NCBI GenBank assembly: GCA_009731375.1
Contig: BJOX01000180.1
Span: 213,602 to 277,601 of the forward strand
Length of the DNA stretch: 64,000 bases
Source of the DNA: Paulinella micropora
Taxonomy: Eukaryota > Cercozoa > Imbricatea > Euglyphida
Direction of reading: 5' to 3'
The position numbers and the translations under genes were made by a program. Shown piece by piece: positions 11,135-54,175 of the stretch. Numbering within the stretch: position 1 is the first letter of the stretch; every line of letters starts with the position of its first letter. The notes under the pieces are model-generated. The model searched no databases. It saw only the letters and a program-made list of their open reading frames with translations, and was not told the DNA's origin.

Positions 11135-12590
11135 TGAGATGTCGCAAAGGAATGTAGTCCTTGCAAAGGAACGCAGTTTCACATCAAACAGTAATTTGTG
11201 TACTGTGCATGTGTCCGGGATGGGAATCACGGGTAGACTGTGTTCTGGAAAAAGGAAGAGGAGGAAGGACGTTGAAGAAAAAGGCAATCTAGGAATGGAG
11301 AGGATAAGGACGAAGAGAAAGAAAAGGAAGCCGTTAGTCCAAGTGTTTTGAGCACCGTAAGCTTGCGCAAGCTACAATGATGACATTGTATGAGGCCTAA
11401 ACCCCCGAAGGGACCTAGCCCGGGCTATGCAACACTGGACGGCTATGATGGAATGCAGTCACCAATACGGACTAGAGGAAGATTAGTCCAATTTTTGACT
11501 GCACAGGAGCGATAAATCGCAAAAGAGCAACGAGCTACGCAGGAGGATAGCTTGAAGCAAAGGGATTTGGATTGGGGATGGGAAAAACCCAAGGCGCGGA
11601 AACATCGATGAACAGAGAACGATACCATGCCGCGAGCCCCGCATTCGATTGGTCGAAGGTGGCAGGTCCATCCGTTGTCCTCGATTTGAGATTTGAGCTT
11701 GTTGTATCGGTTGGTCTTGTAGGCTCGTGCGTCAAGGATGTTTTCCTCGACCGGGCACGTTAGCTCGATCAGAATACATATCTTGGTAGACAGTGACCAG
11801 ACAACGATATCGGGGCGGAGGTCAGTGACACAAATGTGGACAGGAAAGGCTTGCTCAGAACCGGTGTATTGGGTTTGGAGTTGCCAATCGTTTGCAGTGT
11901 CAAGCAGGGATGGTCGATGAAATGACTGTCTCTTAGGCTTCTGCTCGCCCTCTTTCACAAACATAGACTTTGATTCATTTTGGTCTATAGGGGAGCGTTT
12001 GTTATGGCTCTCGATGTGTTTTTGAAGGGGAGCTTCAATAGTGCAGAGCACAGAGTCATGACGCCAGGTATAGCGGCCTTGTTTGAGGGCAACATGGCAA
12101 CCGGAGAGGATGTGGCATAGATGTGCTTGACCAGAACAGAGGGCACACTTGTTGTTGGGAATGATTCCCCACAGACGTCTAAGGTCGGGGGTAATAACCG
12201 AGTTTGTGCTTGCGTTGATGACCCAAGAGATTAAACGGGGATTACGGGTTCCGATGAGGCGAGCCCAGGAGAGGTCGAAGGGGCATGCGTCTTCAAAACG
12301 AAGGAAGCACCCTTGCATGGCTTTGTCCATGTCATGCACTGTGGTTGTCTCAAGTATTGTCTCAGCAGCTAATTCTAAAACCCTGTCGTTGCGGTCTGTG
12401 ATGGAATGTTCTTTTGGGTAGCGACCATGGCCAAGTCCGAGATGATCGGATTGGCCTCGATGTTTGAATTCAAAATCAACTTGTGCCTCAAGCTTTTCGA
12501 GCACATGCTCTGGTTTCCAGATAGTTCGAAATGTTTCGTGTTTCGTCAGGTTCATCGCATAAATGGAAGAGAGGTGTTTATCTGGGAGAT
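11135..12590 (-). mobile_element. 5'-truncated R2-type LINE
   Basis: Non-LTR retrotransposon fragment read on the minus strand. It holds the end of the pol frame (11443-12555 and a few codons upstream), then a roughly 310-base 3' UTR recurring at 17997-18327, then (TATC)n. The 5' side stops abruptly at a GATA array at 12591, so the reverse transcriptase is missing. Confidence 0.75.
11443..12555 (-). pseudogene. LINE pol C-terminus: zinc knuckle and restriction-like endonuclease
   Basis: This 370-residue open frame is the C-terminal part of an R2-like non-LTR retrotransposon polyprotein. The endonuclease nicks the target DNA and the new 3' end primes reverse transcription. Visible in order are a Cys/His knuckle (CALCSGQAHLCHILSGC, near residue 140), GRYTWRHDSVL, TANDWQL (near residue 225), and a PD-(D/E)XK-type core with RPDIVVW followed by LIELTCP (about residues 250-275). 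The order TANDWQL, RPDI.W, IELT.P matches, from memory, a domain common in invertebrate genomes. There is no reverse transcriptase and no 5' UTR, so the copy cannot be autonomous. The nominal start Met is internal, because the frame stays open a few codons upstream to the truncation point. Confidence 0.75.
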
Positions 12591-12639
12591 AGATAGATAG
12601 ATAAATAGATGGATGGATGGATGGATGGATAGATGGATG

Positions 12640-12686
<47 letters not shown>

Positions 12687-13231
12687 GAGATATCGACTAA
12701 TGTCAGAAAAAAGGAGCTTCTGATTTCGTCAACCAAGGAAGTCTGTGGGTAAAGTATTAACCCGATGCCCAGCTAAGCCGTGATGTTTGCACGGAAGGGA
12801 CTGATACAGGCGATACCAAAGCTCCCTAGTACCAGGCGGGGCCAGGGCTCGTTCCATAAGCGCCCCTTGCAGAACGAGCTCCCACCTCCATTACAGAGGA
12901 CCCAGTAAGCAGATGGAGTTTCGAGACTGTTCGACAGTCTAGTATAAACCGACAGAGCACTGTGGGTTTTATTCCGGGCTCAACAAGCGAGAAAGGGCAC
13001 CCTGAGGGAACAGGATTGTGCTTCCCGTCGCTATTTCGGCATGTGACTTATAGGCGTATGGCTAGGCACACATAAGGCACCCCACCACGGGCCCAGCACA
13101 CCCACACCATCCCCTAATTCTCTGTCTGTCGACAGATGGCACCCATTTCAAAAAAACCAAGCCCAAGGGAGGGTCAGTGACACCTCAAGTGGCCTTGGTT
13201 CGCTCCGTGGAGTAAGTGATGAGATCAACTG
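12687..13231 (-). mobile_element. Short retroposon B, copy 2, with extension
   Basis: 12687-13039 matches 6113-6467 over its whole length. The next 190 bases (13040-13231) are found only here and may be further element sequence lost from copy 1 where a GATA array begins. Confidence 0.6.
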
Positions 13232-13424
13232 ATGAGATATCGACTAATGTCAGAAAAAAGGAGCTTCTGATTTCGTCAACCAAGGAAGTCTGTGGGTAAA
13301 GTATTAACCCGATGTCCAGCTAAGCCGTGATGTTTGCACGGAAGGGACTGATACAGGCGATACCAAATCTCCCTAGTATCAGGCGGGGCCAGGGCTCGTT
13401 CCATAAGCGCCCTTGCAGAACGAG
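13232..13424 (-). mobile_element. Short retroposon B, copy 3 (partial)
   Basis: Matches the first about 195 bases of copy 2, then breaks off into a GATA array inside the sequence AGAACGAG. Confidence 0.65.
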
Positions 13425-13549
13425 AGATAGATAGATAGATAGATAGATAGATAGGTAGATAGATAGATAGGTAGGTAGGTAGGTAGGTAGGTGGATAGGC
13501 GGCTAGGTAGCTAGGCAGCTAGATAGGTAGATAGATAGGTAGGTAGGTG

Positions 13550-13586
<37 letters not shown>

Positions 13587-13658
13587 TTGGATGGATGGAT
13601 GGATGGATAGATAGATAGATAGATAGATGGATAGATGGATAGATAGATAGATGGATAG

Positions 13659-13689
<31 letters not shown>

Positions 13690-13888
13690 GATAGATAGAT
13701 AGATTAGATAGATAGATAGGTAGATAGATAGATAGATAGATAGATAGGTAGATAGGTAGGTAGGTAGGTAGGTAGGTAGGTAGGTAGGTAGAAGGTAGAT
13801 AGATAGATAGGTAGGTAGGTAGGTTGGTAGGTAGGTAGGTAGGTAGGTAGGTCGGTAGGTCGGTAGGTAGGTAGGTAGACAGACAGGC

Positions 13889-13919
<31 letters not shown>

Positions 13920-13940
13920 TAGATAGACAGACAGACAGAC

Positions 13941-14011
<71 letters not shown>

Positions 14012-14260
14012 AGGTAGGTAGGTAGGTAGGTAGGTAGGTAGGTAGGTAGGTAGATAGGTAGATAGGTAGATAGATAGATAGATGGATGGATGGATAGATA
14101 GATAGATAGATAGATAGATATATAGATTGATAGATATATTGATAGATAGATTGATAGATAGATTGATAGATAGATTGATAGATAGATTGATAGATAGATT
14201 GATAGATAGATTGATAGATAGATTGATAGATAGATTGATAGATAGATTGATAGATAGATT

Positions 14261-14306
<46 letters not shown>
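13425..14306. repeat. (GATA)n with GGTA, GACA and GATT blocks
   Basis: Long compound tetranucleotide array. 14117-14260 is a higher-order GATAGATT repeat. Confidence 0.9.
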
Positions 14307-14307
<1 letters not shown>

Positions 14308-14595
14308 GAGATATCGACTAATGTCAGAAAAAAGGAGCTTCTGATTTCGTCAACCAAGGAAGTCTGTGGGTAAAGTATTAACCCGATGCCCAGCTACGCC
14401 GTGATGTTTGCACGGAAGGGACTGATACAGGCGATACCAAACCTCCCGAGTACCAGGCGGGCCAGGGCTCGTTCCATAAGCGCTCCTTGCAGAACGAGCT
14501 CCCACCTCCATTACAGAGGAACCAGTAAGCAGATGGAGTTTCGAGACTGTTCGACAGTCCAGTATAAACCCACAGGTGGGTTTTATTCCGGGCTC

Positions 14596-14598
<3 letters not shown>
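14307..14598 (-). mobile_element. Short retroposon B, copy 4 (partial)
   Basis: About 290 bases of the same family, with a short internal deletion near CCCACAGGTGGG. It ends in GATA repeats after GGGCTCAA. Confidence 0.65.
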
Positions 14599-14663
<65 letters not shown>

Positions 14664-14689
14664 CTAGCTAGCTAGCTAGATAGATAGAT

Positions 14690-14783
14690 GAAATATCGAC
14701 TAATGTCAGAAAAAAGGAGCTTCTGATTTCGTCAACCAGGAAGTCTGTGGGTAAAGTATTAAACCCGATGCCCAGCTAAGCCG

Positions 14784-14784
<1 letters not shown>
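14690..14784 (-). mobile_element. Short retroposon B, copy 5 (fragment)
   Basis: The first about 95 bases of the family between two GATA arrays, cut at CAGCTAAGCCG. Confidence 0.6.
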
Positions 14785-14871
<87 letters not shown>

Positions 14872-14897
14872 GGATAGATAGATATATAGATAGATAG

Positions 14898-15650
14898 GTG
14901 GGAGTACTGGTGGGTTCGGAACAGACGCATAGAAACACTAACACATACAGACGTACTAGTGTAACACAGTGGAAAGTTTTTCGATACCCACCCAAAGAAA
15001 GACGGCAATATCCATTTCAGTTTCTGGTCCCCTTGGGGTCAATTTTCATTCAAGTGTCTGAGTCAAGCGAGGATCCAAAACAAGTGGTGGTGTGTGCCTG
15101 GTTTCTTGTCTCTCGCATCCAAGTCCCTGCTTGTTTTTCCTTTGCAGGGTACTGGTGTTGTACTCAAGTCGGGCGAAGTAGAACTAAGTAGCAGTTTGCA
15201 ACACACAAAAAAGTTCCTGCCTTATGCCAGGATTCCAGCCCGAGCTCGAAACTATCTGGGAGGTATCCGGCGACAGACCCAACCCACACCACAAACCAAG
15301 GCTCGTTAGCTGTCGTACACTTACATAAGTCTATCCATTGAATTTTAGCTAATTTTGCTGTAGAATTCATAAACTTGAAGTGCATCGAAAGCATTCCCAA
15401 TTCTTGTAGCACATCAACTGAACCAAGGAACGAAGATACAGGAAACTTCAAGATAGGATTGGCTTGCAAGGCTTGAAAGGGCGTCTCAAATTTAATTTAG
15501 ATCAATCAGTCTCTACAATCGCTCCCGCAATTCTTCTTCTTCCTTGCCTTGGCCTTGGATTTCAGTAATGAACTTACTTTTACAAGTGAACCTCTGATCA
15601 CCCAAACAAGTCCTAGTCGTTAGCAATATTATTGTTAACGTATATTTATA
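14898..15650 (-). other. Unique block, possible exon remnants
   Basis: About 750 bases of non-satellite sequence. On the minus strand two short open pieces look protein-like. One at about 15513-15611 follows a possible acceptor (CTAACGACTAG) and ends in a Lys/Glu-rich tail and a stop. The other is at about 15345-15480. Neither is long enough to assign. Elsewhere I see nothing. This may be the edge of a minus-strand gene or an old retroposon. Confidence 0.25.
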
Positions 15651-15655
15651 CACAC

Positions 15656-15686
<31 letters not shown>

Positions 15687-15724
15687 CATACATACATACA
15701 TACATACATGCATGCATGCATACA

Positions 15725-15757
<33 letters not shown>

Positions 15758-16195
15758 GCATTACGTATATTGCATACATGACATGCATTACATATATACA
15801 TACAGACACACACACACACACAAACACACATACATGCATACGTGCATACATGCATACATACATACATACATACATACATACATACATAAATCACATACAT
15901 ACATAAATCATACTCACATACATGCATACATACATACATACTACGTACGTACATACATACAAACATACAACCATACATACATACATACATAGATACACAC
16001 ATACATACATATTTATGTATGTGTATGTATGTGTATGTATGTGTATGTATGTGTATGTATGTATGTATGTATATGTATGTATGTATGTATGTGTGCATGC
16101 ATACATACATTCATTCATACATACATACATACATACATACATACATACATACATACATACATACATGTATGCATACATACATGCATACATATATT
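15651..16195. repeat. (CATA)n and (TATG)n arrays
   Basis: CATA repeats to about 16010, TATG to about 16095, then CATA again, so a short inverted arrangement is present. No coding content. Confidence 0.9.
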
Positions 16196-16574
16196 GTTGT
16201 TATCGTCGTCATCGTTGTCGTCGTCGTCATCGTTGTCGTCGTCATCGTTGTCGTCGTTGTCGTCGTTGTACTTGTTGTTGTTGTACTTGTTGTTGTTGTA
16301 CTTGTTGTTGTTGTTGTCGTCGTCGAAGTCCTCGCCGTTGTTGTTGTTGTTGTTGTTGTTGTTGTTATTGTTGTTGTTGTTGTTTTTGTTTTGTTGTAGT
16401 CGTCGTCGCAGTCGTAGTCGTAGTCGTCGTTGTTGTTGTTGTCATCGTTGTCGTCATTATTGTTGTTCTTGTTGTCGTCGCCGTAGTCGTCGTTGTTCTT
16501 TTGTTGTTGATGTCGTCTTAGTCGTCGTCGTCATTATCATAAACCCCCCTCTCTCTTCCCCTCCCTCCCTCCCT

Positions 16575-16632
<58 letters not shown>

Positions 16633-16755
16633 CTCTCTCTCTCTCAATCTCTCTCCCTCCCTCTCTCTCTCTCTCTCACATCACTCTTTCTCTCTCTCTC
16701 TCTCTGTCTCTCTTTCTTTCTTTCTCTTCCTCTTTCTCTCTCTCTCTCTCTCTTC

Positions 16756-16788
<33 letters not shown>

Positions 16789-16834
16789 TCGCGCTCTCTC
16801 TCTCTCTCTCTCGCTCTCTCTCTCTCTCTTTCTT

Positions 16835-16867
<33 letters not shown>

Positions 16868-16886
16868 TTCTCTCTCTCTTTCTCTT

Positions 16887-16917
<31 letters not shown>

Positions 16918-17068
16918 ACTCTCTCTCTCTCTCTCTCTCTNNNNNNNNNNNNNNNNNNNNNNNNNNNNNNNNNNNNNNNNNNNNNNNNNNNNNNNNNNNN
17001 NNNNNNNNNNNNNNNNNNNNNNNNNNNNNNNNNNNNTCTCTCTCTCTCTTCCCTCGCTTTCACGCTAG
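16196..17068. repeat. (GTT/GTC)n and (TC)n arrays with gap
   Basis: Trinucleotide GTT/GTC array to about 16535, then CT dinucleotides with CA insertions, and a gap at 16941-17036. The last bases (TTCCCTCGCTTTCACGCTAG) form a good polypyrimidine tract and acceptor for the first visible exon of the large gene. Confidence 0.85.
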
Positions 17069-48022
<30,954 letters not shown>

Positions 48023-48613
48023 GGAGAAAAAGACAGGACGTGCACCTCAGGGGGCCTTAGCGAATGTTTTGCTCCCCAATTCCCACCCATCCCCCTTATT
48101 TCTGGCTTTTGCGCCTCTAAACTATTTGCACAGACTAAAATAATTACTGCTTATGATTGTTGTAAAAGTTCTTTTGATCGTCATTGTGGCGAGACAAGAT
48201 CTGTTGGAGGGTGCTGTGGGCGCCAGTAATGAAGCCGCAAAGCATTCGATCCAATCAAACCATCAACCACCTCAACTTGGAGTTAGGAATTGTCTTTCAA
48301 CCCATATCATATACTGACTTTTTCACCCATATCAGGGCAGGTTATTAGAGGCTCACTAAGCCTCTGATGTTCCCAGCCGATCTGTTTCTTGCCAATACAT
48401 GTTTTTTTCTTTTTCTTTTTTTTATCCTGATTTGATCCTGTGATCCTTCGCTCTTTCTATATCGAACAAACAAATCATTTATGAAATTACATGCCGACGC
48501 AAAAGAAATTATATGCCGACTAACAGCGATGCTACCCTACTTATGCTGCATGGAGATTCTAAGCTTTGGTCTCCCGCAACTTACCAATCAATCAACCGAC
48601 CTCTTGCTGGCTG

Positions 48614-48654
<41 letters not shown>

Positions 48655-48746
48655 TATATATATATATATATATCTTGTTTCTGTTCAGACTCCTCTTGCT
48701 GGCTGCTTATATATATATATATATACATATATATATAGCTCCAGGG
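48023..48746. other. Downstream of large gene; no gene seen
   Basis: Likely 3' UTR and intergenic DNA. There is no clean AATAAA; the nearest A-rich match is TAAAATAATTA at about 48136. Two (TA)n runs near 48620-48735 each follow CTCTTGCTGGCTGCTTAT, so this segment is itself duplicated. Confidence 0.5.
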
Positions 48747-48982
48747 AACAGTCCGCAAAGTGCAAACACAACTCAGTCAAGCACGGCCTCGGCATGAGCA
48801 GTACTCATTCTGCGGCTGCCAGACTGCAAGAGTTTCACGGTTTTTCTTTTGCTGACTGACTGGAAACAGTCCGCAAAGTGCAAACACAACTCAGTCAAGC
48901 ACGGCCTCGGCATGAGCAGTACTCATTCTGCGGCTGCCAGACTGCAAGAGTTTCACGGTTTTTCTTTTGCTGACTGACTGGA
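48747..48982. repeat. 118-base tandem duplication
   Basis: 48747-48864 is repeated at 48865-48982 almost exactly (AACAGTCCGCAAAGTGCAAA to TTTGCTGACTGACTGG). No convincing coding frame. Confidence 0.85.
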
Positions 48983-49748
48983 CAGGTGACTCCAACTAAC
49001 TTGATGAAAAGGTTAGATAAAATTACATTCAGAGCGGCCAGCAAGAGGCCTATCTGTTTTTTGAAATAATCAGTAATACTAACATTGTTGAGTTTATGCT
49101 GCTTCTGAGAATTGCTTATTAAAAATAGAAGAAAAAAGATTTCGAGTCCGGCAGAGCCGAGGTGTAATAGATGTAGTTAGAGAGGTGTTTTGGCCCGCAG
49201 TGCATGTGTACCTGAAGCAGTGGGGGGGGGGGGGGCCCCNNNNNNNNNNTGCCGACCCCACCTCGCCGCGCTGTCGCGCGGCGAGGCGGGGTCGGCGTAG
49301 GAGGACCCTTTGCAGTTTATGGCACTTATTTTTACAGAAACACTATGGTTTTATTACATTTAATTTTACACAAACACTATTAATATAACTCAAGTTCTAT
49401 CATTGAAGAGAATACTTGCCCTTGCTGAAAGTTTTCCTGTAGCCTACGGTAATGCTGAAAAGGAAGCATGTAAGAAGGCGGCCAAACATTATCGGAATGA
49501 CTACCGTACCGGACCCAAACATTAATATTGTGTTAAAATTTCTTCAAATTCCGTTACTTCATTTTTCCGTTTATTTATCAACTGTCATAACTTGTAGTTG
49601 TTACGTTTTCAACTGCCGTTAACAGATCAATTTATTTCACTTTACCTGTTAACTTTTTAGAAAATGTTGACTATTGCATTTTCCCCCATATCTGAACTTT
49701 ATTTCCTTTGACCGCTTTTTCCGGTTCACAGTCATAATTGTTGATAGG
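48983..49748. other. Unique AT-rich sequence with a GC hairpin
   Basis: 49251-49296 is an inverted repeat (GCCGACCCC, CCTCGCCGCG and their inverse around CTGT) with one mismatch in about 20 pairs. It lies right beside a 10-N gap and a G run (49221-49236). The rest shows no gene. Confidence 0.5.
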
Positions 49749-49883
49749 TATTGCTGTTGACATTCAAGACAACAAAAAAAATTGATTTTTCTGTTTTGGT
49801 TGGAATTTCAGTTTTGGTTGGAATTTTGATTTTGGGTGAAAATTTGAATTTTTCAAATTAACTGCTATATTCGTCCGCAAAAT
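49749..49883 (+). mobile_element. Left part of the 1-281 TIR element
   Basis: 135 bases nearly identical to 2-136. The match stops at GTCCGCAAAAT, and no right TIR follows. Confidence 0.75.
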
Positions 49884-50161
49884 AACTGCTATATTTCCGT
49901 TACTAGAAAAAGAGGATGAGCAACCAAGCTCACCACTCCACGAGTCTACAAGTCCCCAAGCCCTTTTGAACGATACAAAGACCACACCTAGGGTAGGGAA
50001 TAGACGTAGTGAGAGTGGAGAAGGACGGGAAGTGCGGTTAGTATCGGCCACCCTACGAGGTCCCTCCTCACTACGGGGGAGAATGCAAGGAAGTNNNNNN
50101 NNNNATAGTATCCGCCACCTCGCGATGTTCCCCCGTCATCCCTAACCCTAACGAAACTCCT

Positions 50162-51272
50162 TTGAGGCTTGAGAGTTCTTACGGAGTCACGCCTGACACA
50201 AAATGTGCAGGAATAAACAGACGCAAAGAACCTTGTAATGTTTCCGTTGAAAAATCAAAAGGAAAGGGAGTATACGAAAATCACGCGAAACGATTATCTT
50301 ATGCGAGGTACTGTGGATATCACGCCACACAAGACCCAGATTACCCGGAGTTGGATTCGTCCGTAAGTCCCGTGTTGCGTCCCCCCAATTCTCCTTATTA
50401 CCCAGACGAGCGAGATCTTAAAGCTGCGGCATTGGAAAAGTCCCATAAAATTTCGCAAAGACTCGTTTTCGGGGAATTCGAAACTTTACGTGACACCAAA
50501 ATTTCCACAAGTCCACAAGTCTCGCAAACTATTCCGCAACCACCACATAAAAAAAAGTTTAGCAAACATAATCTATTTTCTAGTCAGCGGACCGGCCAGA
50601 GCAAAGAAGGGAGCGAAGAGAGTTTCTAGTCAGCGGACCGGCCAGAGCAAAGAAGGGAGCGAAGAGAGTGGAGTGGATGAGGGAGAGCAACGACTGGGAC
50701 CCACCTCTGCCAACAAGTTCGGTAACCAAGTAGGTCCCACCTCACAACAACTCCAAATCTCTAGTTCTAGACCAATCACAGCACTCCCACCAACACAAAC
50801 AACAAACACACAACTCATCAACCCTCCCGTCATCACCTTCAAAAATATAAATGAAATAGCTAAAACGTCGATGAATGAGTGCGTGAGGGGAATGAATGGA
50901 GAAGTGATGCGTGTTGTGAGTGGCAAGCTAGAGAGAGATGACTTGTTGACTGACATAGTAAGAGCAATAGAAGGAGTGTACTTGGATAGAGCAGTCAGAC
51001 AGAGTCCAATCACTACACCTCCACAAATCACAGGAGAGGGAGAAAGTGAGGGTAGAGGAGAGGGAGAACTAGAGACAGAAACAGAGACAGAGACAGAAAG
51101 GGAGACAGAGCACGTATTGATACATGTGAGAAAAAGAGTGATGAAAAAGAAAGACATGACGGTACAGGATAGTGGAGCAAGCACAGACATATCATGCAGA
51201 GAAAACAGATTGATGGATGTCGATGAGATAGACCCGGTAGAGCTACTGACAGGTAATGGAGAGAGGGAGTAG
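50162..51272 (+). pseudogene. copia gag-like region and protease start
   Basis: The open frame up to 50629 begins without ATG. It holds a Cys/His-rich stretch (KCAGINRRKEPC near the start and YCGYHA about 40 residues later) instead of a classical CCHC knuckle. A 46-base tandem duplication (50577-50622 and 50623-50668) shifts the frame and creates the stop at 50627. Downstream the other frame continues with a Gln/Thr-rich part, a run of alternating Glu-Thr, and the protease motif QDSGAST (near 51165), whose Asp is the expected catalytic residue. In an intact element Gag coats the RNA and the protease cuts the polyprotein. Confidence 0.65.
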
Positions 51273-51585
51273 TAAGTCAGGAAGAGCTAGGCTGACAGTG
51301 ATAGATGGGAAAGGAAGGCCTAGAGCAGTAGAAAAGAAGATGTTACTCGACACTACCTTGCCAGTTAGCATAGTCTCTACAGGACAGATGGACCACAACC
51401 ACAACAGATCAGTCATCCACCAAAACGGACAGCTAGTAATACTCAAACACCCCATCCACATTAACGAGAGTGATATGCTACTAAGGGGGAGGTTAACTAA
51501 AAGTATGATATATAGATGGGATGACGAATATGATGAACCATTGAAAGTCAACGAAAGATATGATCCTTTCGCGACAAGGGGGTAA
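51256..51585 (+). pseudogene. copia protease remainder, frame-shifted
   Basis: Continues the protease-like domain in another frame (MLLDTTLPVSIVSTGQ) after a frameshift near 51260. It ends at a TAA before the gag-pre-integrase segment. No ATG of its own is needed if this was one polyprotein. Confidence 0.5.
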
Positions 51586-51654
51586 AAGGGGAAGGAGGCC
51601 CCACAAAACAACAAAAAGGAGATAAGTAAGCATGAAGTAAATAAGAGAGAGAAA

Positions 51655-52778
51655 GAATTACACGTAGATATAGTATTATACGAAGCTTACCCCAGAAAGA
51701 TAGGAATCAAGCTTTTTCATTATGCCTGTGGGCATTATGGGTTAACAAAGATGCGCCTATTGGCAAAAAATTTGAACATTAAGTTAGTTGGTGACGAGAG
51801 TGATGTGAGATTCTGCGAATCTTGCATGATAGGAAAGTCTCAACGTTTGCCACGTTTTGCAGTTAATACGATAGAAAGAGCCCAAAAGCCAGGTATAATT
51901 CTACACATAGACACATCGGGACCGTGGGCAACTAGATCAATAGGTGGTAAACGGTATAAATTTTCAGTCACCGACGACTACTCACTATTCATTCTTGACT
52001 TTTATTTAGCCCATAAGAACGAGTTTGTAGATTGTTTAAAACAAGCTGTAGCCTTTTATGAGAGACAGACAGGAAACAAAGTAAAAGAAATTCGCGCAGA
52101 TCAAGAATTCGATATTCCGGAGGAAGTCATTAAGTGGTGGAAAAATATTTGCTTTATTTGGAAAGCTTCCGCGACAAACGATAAGACGGGAATCCTATTG
52201 CGGAAAAAGTGAATGATATTACGGCGGGGCCTGCACGAGCAATGAGATATCACGCTAAATTACCGCCGCAATTCTTGGCAGAACTAGAACACGCAGCCAC
52301 AACCATTCACAACATACTACCGGCAATTCACGGGGAACGCAAAAGAATCTCGCCCTATGAACAGCTGTTAGGTAGAAAACCAGCACTCTTTCACTTAAAA
52401 CCAATAGGATGCATGGGTGTGTTACATGTACCTAAGACTAAAGTGCGGAAGGGAGAGTACAGAGGGGAAAAGGTGATGCTAGTAGGATATGATCTATTTC
52501 GGGAACTATACCGCGTATGGGATGGTAAGAAGATAATTCCCGGAGTGAGAGATGTGAGATTTAATATTCACAAAATCGGTAAACAAGCTCATCCTCCTAA
52601 ACTGGTGTCGTGGGATAATGATGACTCTGAGGGGGAGAATGAGAATGAGAGCGAGCAACCACACACATCTCCACAAGCATCACCACCCCCGTCACCACCT
52701 CAATCACCTAAGTCACCGCACAACGTCAACACAACGACCACCCAACAACACAGTTTGATGAAGCTGAGGGGGAGATAG
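51655..52778 (+). pseudogene. copia integrase, frame-shifted
   Basis: A zinc-binding part (HYACGHYGLTKMRL and FCESCMIGKSQRLP) is followed by the integrase core. The first catalytic Asp lies in LHIDTSGPW and the second in IRADQEFD; the region of the catalytic Glu falls at a frameshift near 52180. The second open piece (52209-52778) carries the usual C-terminal integrase sequence (ISPYEQLLGRKPALFHLKPIG) and a Ser/Pro-rich linker. Integrase would insert the cDNA into the host chromosome; this copy cannot make it intact. Confidence 0.8.
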
Positions 52779-52795
52779 AAAATGCTGATGTCGAT

Positions 52796-54175
52796 GTGAA
52801 TGAAAATGAGCACGCCTATGAAAATGAGCATGTGGAGAAGAATACACTGGATCACAAACATACAAGCCTACACACAAGTCCAGAGCCACATTATCCACAA
52901 CAATCACCCACAGAGCACAAGATCAAACCACAAGAAGATGAAAATGAACAAGACCCAACAGATCCACTAAAAATACATGAAAGAAGAGCATACGAAGAGA
53001 AATCACCACCAACTAAGGGATTAACGTGGGAGCAGAGTCAGAAAGTAACGGAGAGTAACATAATCCCCGGTAAAAGGCAGCGCAAGGCAGTAGAGAGGTT
53101 TAACCCTAGCAATGAGCCCAAGAGAGAAAAGAGAGAGGCTCAAGAGCTGATAGGTAAGGTAGTAAGAGTGCCAGCGCGTGCATGGGGAGATGGATTGGCG
53201 AAGAAAAAGTACGGTGTGGGATGGGAGAGCATAGTACGGGTAGGGGTAGTCAGCAGAGTGAGTGACCCCAGAGATAGACTCATAGTAAGAGACAAACCTC
53301 AGCCCACCCACATAGTTAAGTTTGAAGACGAAGAAGAACGGATGTTGAATTCGGAAATCCACAAATACTCCGTGAAAGATCCCGAATACCCGTTGCAAAG
53401 TCCCGCTAATATGTTTTTATGCGATGACCGTATGGTGGCAGATGAGATTCGTGATTTTTATTTGTATGTAGACGTCAGAGTGCCCAAAGATGTCATAGAG
53501 GCAGGTTTGACAGCTAAAGATGTTTTAGAAGGTATGAAAGCAGAACTAAAAGCTCTTCAATCCTTTAACACATACACATGGGTACCCCATAAGGAGGCAA
53601 GCAAGGCAGGAGTTAGTAAGATAGTTAGATTGACATGGGTTCACAAAGTAAAGTTAGATGAGAACGGGAAAAAGTTCATAAAGTCTCGTTTAGCTTTACG
53701 GGGAGATATGTTAGAACCCGGTGTTAGCTATAACCCAGATCAGCTCTTTGTTCCTTGCGCCGCGCACCATTCACTTTTTTTTCTCGCCAAATTATCTGCC
53801 TGGCACAAACACAAACTATACGGCATAGATTTTAAAAATGCATACCTAAATGCTCGTATGAATGACCCTGTTTATGCATATGCGCCAGAGAGTGTAGACA
53901 GAGAAGGGCATGAGATGATGATATGGCGTATAGAAATAATTTTGCATCAGCGAAAACATCAGCAGCAGATACTAAAAGAAGTAGGTTACGATTCTGCTAA
54001 ACCCGTCAGTACTCCAGCGCAAGAACATTTCACGGAACTGTCAGAATCAGCCAGCTTGCGAAAATTTTCAATTCCTAGTTTAGTTGGTCGTTTGCTATTT
54101 CTCGCGAAGATGACAAGACCCGATATAAAACAAACACTAAATTCGGCATCATGCAAACTATCGATAAGGGAATAA
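52796..54175 (+). pseudogene. copia reverse transcriptase lacking its catalytic core
   Basis: An acidic linker (about 160 residues) precedes the reverse transcriptase fingers (TWVHKVKLDENGKKF and SRLALRGD). GIDFKNAYLNA carries the first active-site Asp. The segment that should hold the YVDD box is absent. The frame passes from MMIWRIEI to a piece near the end of the domain (GYDSAKPVSTPA) and the start of the connection (RLLFLAKMTRPDI). The deletion is in frame, so the open frame gives a false impression of integrity. Confidence 0.8.

Noticed and set aside
10025-11287. 420-residue minus-strand frame with repeated SISINRST units
   Set aside because: Produced by the minisatellite and the GATA tail of the LINE; composition follows the repeat, not a protein.
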